Origin: Microcaldota archaeon
GTDB taxonomy: Archaea > Micrarchaeota > Micrarchaeia > Norongarragalinales > Norongarragalinaceae
Length of the DNA stretch: 48,046 nt
Assembly (NCBI GenBank): GCA_016188965.1
Contig: JACPGT010000013.1
Span: 68,563 to 116,608, forward strand
Direction: 5' to 3'
Below, piece by piece: positions 42,262 through 48,046 of the stretch (within the stretch, counting starts at the first letter, position 1; each line of letters opens with the position of its first letter). The notes under the pieces were generated by a model that saw only the letters and a list, made by a program, of their open reading frames with translations, was not told the DNA's origin and ran no database searches. Position numbers and translations under genes: made by a program.

Positions 42262-42893
42262 TCTTGCACCACTATTCTCGGATCTACAATCAGGGCTTTT
42301 TTTTCATCGGCCATGACGGGGTTGAAGTCCAACGATTCGACGGATTCCTTTTCCATGAGTTTGGACGTCTTGAGCAACACGTCCAACACGGGTTTCGCGG
42401 AGGCCTTCTTGCCGCGGAAGCCACCGTTTTGAAAAAAGATACGCGCCTTGGTTTCCGACAACAACGCCTGCGCATCCCGTTTTGCCAACGGACACACCCT
42501 CACCGCGGTTTCCTGCAGCAATTCCGTCAAAACGCCGCCCAAACCGAAAAGCACCGAGGGGCCGAAAACGGAGTCACGCAAAGCCCCCACCATCAATTCA
42601 GCGCCGTGCGCCTGTTCCTGCACGACGAACGCGTCCAGCTCGAAGTGGCGAGACTTGTACGCCAACCGGTCGAACGCATGCGCCAATTCGTCCAAGTCCC
42701 GGATGCCCAACTGGACCAAGCCTTTTTCCGTCTTGTGGCTCTGCTGGCGCGACGAGGCCTTGAGGACCAACGGAAAGGCCATGCCGGAGGCCTGGTCCAG
42801 CACGTCGGCTTTCCCTTCGCACAAAGCCGTTTTTGGATAAGCCAAACGGTAGCGGTCCAATAATTGCAGCGAATCACGCACATCCAGCAGCAT
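42258..42893 (-). CDS. acdB: ADP-forming acetate-CoA ligase, beta subunit
   Basis: 211 aa ATP-grasp partner of AcdA. Seen: GMAFPLVLKASSRQQSHKTE (the SHKT His is the second phosphorylation site), ELDAFVVQEQAHGAELMVGA, FGPSVLFGLGGVLTELL and DFNPVM. Beta precedes alpha here, in separate genes as in many Euryarchaeota. Start at 42893 (MLLDVRDSLQ) rather than 42917, because a TATA box formed by the left end of twin-hairpin repeat copy 1 is centred 28 nt upstream (42918-42924). Confidence 0.93.
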   Translation of the reverse strand: MLLDVRDSLQLLDRYRLAYPKTALCEGKADVLDQASGMAFPLVLKASSRQQSHKTEKGLVQLGIRDLDELAHAFDRLAYKSRHFELDAFVVQEQAHGAELMVGALRDSVFGPSVLFGLGGVLTELLQETAVRVCPLAKRDAQALLSETKARIFFQNGGFRGKKASAKPVLDVLLKTSKLMEKESVESLDFNPVMADEKKALIVDPRIVVQE

Positions 42894-42922
42894 GCAAACC
42901 ATACGGAAAAGGGCCATAAATA

Positions 42923-43013
42923 TAGCAAACCTCGAAAGTCCGCCGAGACTTTCGAGCCGTTTGCTAGATAGTCGACCACGACTCTTAAGTCGGGTTACTT
43001 TCGTGGTCGACTA
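42923..43013. repeat. Twin-hairpin repeat (copy 1)
   Basis: Unit 1 (42923-42966) pairs TAGCAAACctCGAAAGTC with GACTTTCGagccGTTTGCTA. After a 2-nt GA spacer, unit 2 (42969-43013) is a perfect 13-bp stem TAGTCGACCACGA/TCGTGGTCGACTA with a 19-nt loop. Flanked by TA on both sides. The left end, read leftward, gives TTTGCTATATTT, the TATA box of acdB. Confidence 0.85.
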
Positions 43014-43085
43014 TAGATGGAAGCGGACACCGCCGTGAGAAACACACACGGAGAAAAGTTGCAACTGGTTTTCGGATTCACTATA

Positions 43086-43176
43086 TAGTAAACCCGCAAA
43101 TTATTCCAACCAATTCTGCGGGTTTACTAGATAGCAAATCATGACACGTTTGTCGGGAAACTTTCGTGGTTTGCTA
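43086..43176. repeat. Twin-hairpin repeat (copy 2)
   Basis: Unit 1 (43086-43129): perfect 13-bp stem TAGTAAACCCGCA/TGCGGGTTTACTA, 18-nt loop. GA spacer. Unit 2 (43132-43176): TAGCAAATCATGA against TCGTGGTTTGCTA (11 of 13 pair, two more as G-T), 19-nt loop that resembles the loop of copy 1 unit 2 (GTCGGG, ACTT). TA on both flanks. The 72 nt between copies 1 and 2 shows no feature. This fills the 311-nt gap between acdB and the nuclease gene. Confidence 0.85.
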
Positions 43177-43182
43177 TAAAAA
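43175..43182 (+). promoter_or_regulatory. TATA box at the end of twin-hairpin repeat copy 2
   Basis: TATAAAAA formed by the last two bases of the repeat (CTA), the flanking TA and A-rich downstream sequence; centre 27 nt before the GTG at 43205. Strong leaderless-promoter match. Confidence 0.75.
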
Positions 43183-43204
43183 GGCGCGCGGCCAAACTCT
43201 TCAC

Positions 43205-44467
43205 GTGAAGATTACTTTCCTAGGAGCGGCCCAGCAAGTGGGCCAAAGCGCGTTTTTAGTCCAGTCGGAAATCAACCTCATGTTGGACTGCGGCATGAAA
43301 GTGCATGACGCCAACCAATCGGAACTGCCCCACCTCGAGCGCATCCGCGCCGACGCCTTGATTTTGTCCCACGCCCACTTGGACCACTCCGGCGCCGCTC
43401 CGGCCCTCTACAAAAACCACGCCATTCCCGCCTTCGCCACGTTTCCCACCATGCCGCTCGTCTCGCTTCTGTGGGAAGACTCGGAAAAAATCGCCATCCT
43501 GAACAAGACGGCGCTGCCCTACGGCCGAAAAGACGTGCAACGGCTCACCCAACACGCCATGCCCATGGATTACGGCGCGCAATACCAGTTCTACGAAGGC
43601 ACGAAGTTTTCCTTCATTGACGCCGGCCACATCCTCGGCTCGGCCCAAATCCTGCTCGAAAACAAGAAAACCCTGCTGTACACCGGCGACTTCAAGACGG
43701 AGCCCACGCGCCTGCACGCCGGCGCCAAGGCTCCCGACGTTCCCGTGGACGCGATGATCATGGAATCCACCTACGCCGGAAAAGAACACACGCCCCGCAA
43801 GGAACTGGAAAAGAAATTCTGCGAAGAAGTGCAGGACGCCGTCGACCACGACTTGACGGTGTTGGTGCCGGCGTTCGCCGTCGGACGCGCGCAGGAAATG
43901 CTGATGATCCTTCAATCCGGAGGCGTCGACGCCGACATCTGGATGGACGGCATGGCCAAAGCCGTCACCGGAATCATGATGGACTACCCGGCCTACGTGC
44001 GCAACGCCAAAGCCCTTAAAAGCGCGGTGCAGGACTGCCGCTTCGTCGAAACGCACGAACAACGACGCGCCGCGGCCCGAAAACCCGGCGTCATCATCAG
44101 CACGTCCGGCATGATGGACGGCGGACCCATTCTATCCTACCTCAAGGCCGTCAACCACCATGGCAAAGGCGCCGTTTTCTTGACGGGTTACCAAGGCGAA
44201 GGCTCCAACGGCGAAGCGCTTCTAAAAGGCGACAAGGTGCGGTTCACCGGCTACGCCGAAAAAATCCGCCTGCCGATCAAACAATTCGACTTTTCCGGCC
44301 ACTCGTCCGGCTCGGAACTCTTGAAATACGCTAAAGAAGTCGATCCCGAATACGTCTACTGCGTGCACGGCGACGACGAGTCCTGCCGCCTCCTCGCCCA
44401 ACAACTCAAAGAAGAAGGCTTCAACGCCTCCGCCCCGAAAGCCGGCGACAGCGTCGACATCGCGTAG
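43205..44467 (+). CDS. Beta-CASP metallo-beta-lactamase RNase (RNase J/CPSF-like)
   Basis: 420 aa. MBL motifs: HAHLDHSG (metal site), DAGHILGSAQ, YTGDFKTEPTRL; beta-CASP motifs: ESTYAG, SGHSSGSEL and VHGDDESC near the C-terminus. No KH domain, so it is the short archaeal type that processes or degrades RNA (exo- and/or endonuclease). GTG start at 43205 fits the TATA box 27 nt upstream; an upstream ATG at 43166 lies inside the repeat and promoter. Stand-alone gene. Confidence 0.93.
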   Translation: MKITFLGAAQQVGQSAFLVQSEINLMLDCGMKVHDANQSELPHLERIRADALILSHAHLDHSGAAPALYKNHAIPAFATFPTMPLVSLLWEDSEKIAILNKTALPYGRKDVQRLTQHAMPMDYGAQYQFYEGTKFSFIDAGHILGSAQILLENKKTLLYTGDFKTEPTRLHAGAKAPDVPVDAMIMESTYAGKEHTPRKELEKKFCEEVQDAVDHDLTVLVPAFAVGRAQEMLMILQSGGVDADIWMDGMAKAVTGIMMDYPAYVRNAKALKSAVQDCRFVETHEQRRAAARKPGVIISTSGMMDGGPILSYLKAVNHHGKGAVFLTGYQGEGSNGEALLKGDKVRFTGYAEKIRLPIKQFDFSGHSSGSELLKYAKEVDPEYVYCVHGDDESCRLLAQQLKEEGFNASAPKAGDSVDIA

Positions 44468-44539
44468 GACAACCGTCCGATAAACAATTGCTCCACCGCC
44501 AGGCCTGGCCTCTCGGGTTTTAGGATCCGGACGCCAAAA

Positions 44540-44617
44540 TCAGCGGAAAAGCCTGCGCCTTGCCCTGTAAATCGCGTTCCGCAGCTTGGCGACGAAATCC
44601 ACGCTATAGCTTTTCAT
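44540..44617 (-). CDS. Possible small ORF or transposase remnant, 25 aa
   Basis: Translation MKSYSVDFVAKLRNAIYRAR then RRLFR. The first residues (MKSYSVDF) resemble the N-terminus of IS630-type transposases, whose helix-turn-helix would follow, but the ORF stops after 25 codons. It could be a decayed remnant, a real small protein or chance. The rest of the 44468-44721 gap holds a GCCAGGCCTGGC palindrome (44497-44508 region) and nothing else I recognise. Confidence 0.2.
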   Translation of the reverse strand: MKSYSVDFVAKLRNAIYRARRRLFR

Positions 44618-44721
44618 GATGCGGTGATTGGTAAAAAGGCGTACATTGGGTGTGCGCCAGCGCCGGGTCGTACCCGAGATTCAAGCGGCATACTGGGCCC
44701 AGAATTGGGAGCCGAAACCGA

Positions 44722-45186
44722 TTACTCCGGAGGCGATAGGCTTTCGGAATCATCGGGAGCAAAATCATCGGGCGCAGGAGGTTCATCTGAAAAGGAAGAA
44801 TCCGAGTCAGACGCATCAACCGATGAATCGACAAGTAATTCATCCGCATCGAGAGACGAAAACTCGGCGTCGAACGCTTCAGGCTCCGGCGCGTCCGAAT
44901 ACGAGTCAGAGTCATCAGATTCAATAGAACCATCAGCATAACCGCCGGGTTCTAAACCAGAAGGCTCACCGATTGGGGTCACATCGGTCGAAGAGGAATC
45001 AATGAGGGGAACTACGGCAGTCGCCACGGCCACCGTCGCTACGACCGAGGGAGTCGAAAAAGGGGTCTTGGTCACTGGAAGCGGCCCCGCAGCGTCATCC
45101 GAGGAGGACGGCGGAGTCTGTGTAAAAATATACGCGAACAGGACTAAGCCTGAAAAAACCAAAAAAAACAAGAGAACGGGACGCAT
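44722..45186 (-). CDS. Ser/Asp-rich membrane-anchored or secreted hypothetical protein, 154 aa
   Basis: N-terminal hydrophobic helix (PVLLFFLVFSGLVLFAYIF) followed by a low-complexity tail dominated by Ser, Asp, Pro and Glu (IESDDSDSYSDAPEPEAFDA); strongly acidic and probably disordered outside the membrane. Start at 45186 has GGAG 12 nt upstream; a TTG at 45198 is an alternative. It follows the secreted protein gene by 15 nt and is likely cotranscribed. No family recognised. Confidence 0.6.
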   Translation of the reverse strand: MRPVLLFFLVFSGLVLFAYIFTQTPPSSSDDAAGPLPVTKTPFSTPSVVATVAVATAVVPLIDSSSTDVTPIGEPSGLEPGGYADGSIESDDSDSYSDAPEPEAFDAEFSSLDADELLVDSSVDASDSDSSFSDEPPAPDDFAPDDSESLSPPE

Positions 45187-45201
45187 CCGGATAGTCAACT
45201 C

Positions 45202-46566
45202 CTAACAACCACTCGTAATGCGTTTGCCACCAGCGCCAACATTCACGCCCGAATCGGCCAAATCCCCAATAAAACTACTGCTTAAACAGTTAGTACCTTT
45301 GTGGAAAATTTGCGCAAAGGTATATTTAGCATTTCTAGATGCAGGCGTATCGCGGGGCAAAAGCCGCAAGGTTTCTTCTGAAGCGAGTAACTGGTTCGCA
45401 ATTCTCGGATGTATCGTAATGGCGTACGTATAGTAGTTGTACTTTAACGCCTTGAGTTTCGCGTCAAGCTCCGCAGCAGTCGAAGCCGAATCCACTTTGA
45501 AAACGACGGTCACTTTTTTGGGACCGGATACTTGATACTGATAGAATGTTGAGGGGTTCGTAGGTGAACTGAATTCCAGAATCAGCGACTGCTTTTTAAA
45601 ATCAATAACCGGGTCGCAAGTTGACGGGTTATAAAAAACAGCAGCATATATTTGACCGTTATACACTTGGGTTCGTTCATATTTGAAGCATTTGCTTGCA
45701 TCAGCGATAGCCCGAGCGTTCACTTGACCATTAGGAACTTCGGAGCCAACTGGGAATGAAATCCATTTGCCTTGGGTAAAACTAGAATCAATAGTACCCC
45801 CGCCTTTCCAAATATAACCGCCGGCTACTTCCTTGCAATCGTTGGACGCGGGGTTGGCAGAATAGCTGTTTCCTGTTTTTACAACACAACAAAAACCACT
45901 TGAGGTCTTGGCCCTCGAAGACGCGACTCCGCCATAAGCGGCTGCACCACATTTGCACGCCTGGGCAATCTTTACCCCGCCCGTGGGATTGCGTTGCTGA
46001 ATTTCATAAATTCTACCAAGCGTTCCGGAAAGTTCTGAACTTGAAATGGAAAATCCCGTGTTGGCCCCGCGTATCCCGCTAATTAAGTTCGCGATTCCAC
46101 CAAATTTACCTGCCCGGTTCTCACGGAGTACTTTTTGGGCTATTTGTAAACGGTTGATTGAAGAATCAACGCGGAAACTGTTAGCAATACTGACAATTTT
46201 AGCTGCGGAAATCGGATCCAAATTTTGAGCGAAAACGTAACCGTCGCCTTGTGAAATGATTTTTCCGGTCTTTAAAAAGTCATCAAACGTTGTTTGATAA
46301 TAACGACGAAGAATGTCGATGACCGCAGGACCCTGTTGGGCCTCGATTTCCTTGAATATGCCGGTCATGTAACCATTAACCCCAATATCGCCGAAAATGC
46401 AATCCGGAGTACAAGGCGTACTTTGTACAACAATCGCCCCGGTATATGGATTGACACAATGGTACTGTGCGGCCGAAGTCAAAGGACTGAACAAGGTGAG
46501 AAGGAATACAAAGGAAAAGGCAAAACCGATTTTCATTCCGGCAACACGAACAACGTCCAACCCCAT
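45202..46566 (-). CDS. Secreted Cys-containing hypothetical protein, 454 aa
   Basis: Signal peptide KIGFAFSFVFLLTLFSPLTS followed by AAQYHC, so exported. The mature part has scattered Cys pairs (CTPDC, CKCG, FCCV) and beta-rich repeats, with no recognised domain. Codons are clearly A+T-richer (TTT, GTT, AAA, ATA) than in neighbouring genes, suggesting acquisition. Start is uncertain: 46566 (GGTG 5 nt upstream) is chosen; coding-like sequence continues in frame upstream to ~46700 with a TTG at 46653, and 46536 is a shorter choice. A TATA-like TATATTAA near 46612-46620 fits 46566 or later starts. Confidence 0.65.
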   Translation of the reverse strand: MGLDVVRVAGMKIGFAFSFVFLLTLFSPLTSAAQYHCVNPYTGAIVVQSTPCTPDCIFGDIGVNGYMTGIFKEIEAQQGPAVIDILRRYYQTTFDDFLKTGKIISQGDGYVFAQNLDPISAAKIVSIANSFRVDSSINRLQIAQKVLRENRAGKFGGIANLISGIRGANTGFSISSSELSGTLGRIYEIQQRNPTGGVKIAQACKCGAAAYGGVASSRAKTSSGFCCVVKTGNSYSANPASNDCKEVAGGYIWKGGGTIDSSFTQGKWISFPVGSEVPNGQVNARAIADASKCFKYERTQVYNGQIYAAVFYNPSTCDPVIDFKKQSLILEFSSPTNPSTFYQYQVSGPKKVTVVFKVDSASTAAELDAKLKALKYNYYTYAITIHPRIANQLLASEETLRLLPRDTPASRNAKYTFAQIFHKGTNCLSSSFIGDLADSGVNVGAGGKRITSGC

Positions 46567-46761
46567 CATCTCACCAGCCAATTTTTGGTTTGATAAGGTG
46601 ATAGGCGAACCCTTAATATACGTGCCGGATTGGCGGGTGCTAAAAATTTCCAAAAACTCATCAGGCAGTTCGGGGTCGTTTCGTAATCCCCAGCGTTCTC
46701 TGTTTCTGGAAAAAATCGTTCATTTGACGGCCTTTTATTTTCGGAAGCCGTAGTGTTGTGC

Positions 46762-47892
46762 ATGCGTTGGCTTTTGCTGGGTGCGAAGGAGTATCCTTTC
46801 GGCGCCGGCTCGCGTGACGACCCCCTGCCATCCGGCGGCTACGAGAAGTACGCCGAACAGCTGGCGGAGGCGTTGGCCGACGCTGGGCACGACGTGCACG
46901 TCGTGACCCGCCGCTTCAAGAAACCGGCCCGCGCGCTTAAGCGAAATCCTCGCATCCACGTGCACGCCGTAAGATGGCTTTCCGGCCGACTGCTGCGCAA
47001 CCCGTCCTTCAACGCCGCGGCCCTCTTCAAGGCGTCCCGACTCGAGTTCGACGTCATCCTGACCCAAGGCGTGATGGCCACGCTGGCGGCGCTCGCGTTG
47101 AAGAAAATCAAGAATCGGCCGCTCATCGCGCTTCCCGCCGGCGTCGCTTACAGCCAACCCCAGCACGGCCACTGGCTTGCAAGAATCATCCGCGAACTGG
47201 AGACCACGGCGTACGGCCATGCCGACGCGGTCGTCTTTTTGAGCGAACAGGAACGCGAGCAGTTCAAGAACAAGCTGGGATTCTTGCCCAAATGGACGGA
47301 CATCATTCCGCCGGGAGTCGCGATTCAAAAGCAGGATAATGGAAAAAAGAAAAAAAGGCCCGCCTTGCAAAAAGCGAAAACCGGCAAGCCGTTGCGATTG
47401 CTTTTCGTCGGCCGCCTCATCGAAGTCAAAGGACTGCAGTTTTTAATCCCGGCCATGACGGGCCTGGATGCCGAATTGACCATCGTGGGAAGCGGGCCCC
47501 AGGAACATGCATTGAAAGAACAAGCACGCCGCCTTGGCCTGAAGAACGTTCATTTCGCCGGCTACCACGCCGACCCTTCCGCCTACTATCAAAACGCCGA
47601 TGCCTTCGTCTTGCCGTCGTTGTCCGAAGGACTGCCTTTGTCGGCATTGGAAGCCGCGGCGAACGGCTTGGCCTTGATCGTGACGGACATCGGCCTGCCG
47701 TTCGAACACGCAAAGACGGCGGTGGTCGTGCCGCCGTCCGACTCAAAAGCACTGCACGCCGCCATCGCTAAGTTGGCGAAGGAAAAGACCATGCGGCAAC
47801 GGTTGGGCCAGGACGCGCGGGCATTCGTCGCCAAGACGTATTCGTGGAAGAAAACGGCGGCCGCGTTGGACGTTCTGGCCGCGAGGCTGTAA
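46762..47892 (+). CDS. GT4-family glycosyltransferase (GT-B fold)
   Basis: 376 aa. N-terminal Gly-rich acceptor domain (GGYEKYAEQLAEALADAGHD), C-terminal donor domain with LLFVGRLIEVKGLQFLIPAM and the GT4 signature PSLSEGLPLSALEAAANGLA (E-x7-E). A Lys-rich linker (DNGKKKKRPALQKAK) sits between domains. Likely acts in glycan or glycolipid synthesis at the membrane. Start at 46762 lies 26 nt after TTTTATTTT; the TTG at 46753 is not needed. Confidence 0.92.
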   Translation: MRWLLLGAKEYPFGAGSRDDPLPSGGYEKYAEQLAEALADAGHDVHVVTRRFKKPARALKRNPRIHVHAVRWLSGRLLRNPSFNAAALFKASRLEFDVILTQGVMATLAALALKKIKNRPLIALPAGVAYSQPQHGHWLARIIRELETTAYGHADAVVFLSEQEREQFKNKLGFLPKWTDIIPPGVAIQKQDNGKKKKRPALQKAKTGKPLRLLFVGRLIEVKGLQFLIPAMTGLDAELTIVGSGPQEHALKEQARRLGLKNVHFAGYHADPSAYYQNADAFVLPSLSEGLPLSALEAAANGLALIVTDIGLPFEHAKTAVVVPPSDSKALHAAIAKLAKEKTMRQRLGQDARAFVAKTYSWKKTAAALDVLAARL

Positions 47893-47904
47893 AGTTGGAT
47901 TCCT

Positions 47905-48046
47905 CTAAAGCAACGTGGTTTCTTTCCTGAATCGTTCCAGAATCTTGGCGCTGATCCGGAAATCGCGACGCACCATGTCCTCTACAAGGGCCAGTGCTTG
48001 CAGCTGATTGATTCGCTTTCGTTTGAGCAGGATGAAAAACACACCC
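47905..48046 (-). CDS. C-terminal end of a PIN/DUF3368-like protein (5' part outside window)
   Basis: 47 codons before a TAG at 47905. Visible residues include FFILLKRKRINQLQALALVE and DFRISAKILERF, similar to the tail of DUF3368/VapC-type PIN proteins (a helix Lx.AK..G.I, then FRIS). The catalytic acidic residues lie outside the window, so the family call is tentative. Convergent with the glycosyltransferase gene. Confidence 0.4.
   Translation of the reverse strand, partial: GVFFILLKRKRINQLQALALVEDMVRRDFRISAKILERFRKETTLL

Noticed and set aside
42923-43176. CRISPR-like or tandem-repeat array between acdB and the nuclease gene
   Set aside because: Units are hairpins with differing stem sequences and no constant repeat or spacer series; the twin-hairpin repeat explains them.

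Overview
The window is archaeal. It encodes the ribosome-recycling ATPase ABCE1/RLI, a nine-gene A-type ATPase operon in archaeal order, separate alpha and beta subunits of ADP-forming acetyl-CoA synthetase, and an HMG-CoA synthase/thiolase/DUF35 set. Many start codons lie 24-30 nt downstream of a TATA-like box with no leader. The G+C-rich coding, short intergenic gaps and gene set fit a fermentative archaeon, perhaps of the DPANN group (Diapherotrites-like); that placement is a low-confidence inference. No rRNA, tRNA or CRISPR array was seen.

Layout. 1-2.0 kb: membrane pyrophosphatase (K+-independent signature). 2.2-7.6 kb: an orphan gene, rli, a frameshifted dinB, and an orphan HExxH protein. 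7.8-16.3 kb (minus strand): ATPase operon H-I-K-E-C-F-A-B-D behind a long, hairpin-rich leader. 16.7-27.1 kb: adenosylhomocysteinase, a CAP-domain lipoprotein-like protein, thioredoxin reductase, CorA, a thioredoxin-like protein, a retropepsin-like protease and hypotheticals. 27.2-40.1 kb: a complete classical mevalonate route (thiolase, HMG-CoA synthase, class II HMG-CoA reductase, mevalonate kinase, phosphomevalonate kinase, diphosphomevalonate decarboxylase, type 2 IPP isomerase), interrupted by a LemA/GIDE cluster and small enzymes. 40.1-40.8 kb: toxin-antitoxin pair with a palindromic operator. 40.8-44.5 kb: acdAB and a beta-CASP nuclease. 44.5-46.6 kb: A+T-richer secreted proteins. 46.8-48 kb: a glycosyltransferase and the end of a PIN-like gene.

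The genes suggest a cell that makes ATP from acetyl-CoA (AcdAB), couples ATP and pyrophosphate to ion gradients (A-ATPase, HppA), and builds isoprenoid lipids by a eukaryote/bacteria-type mevalonate pathway.

The most unusual signal is a repeated architecture at five unrelated genes (rli, atpD, the DUF35 gene, HMG-CoA synthase, a HAD phosphatase). Each intact gene terminus is followed by a short hairpin-rich sequence from one of two families, and then by an orphan second copy of the same gene terminus. The two copies keep nearly the same protein sequence but often use different codons. The same scaffold families occur beside different genes and always have the orphan copy on the same side. This looks like traces of a retargetable element that inserts near gene ends and supplies a replacement end. 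A second, separate repeat is a ~91-bp twin-hairpin element flanked by TA dinucleotides; its ends form TATA boxes for neighbouring genes.
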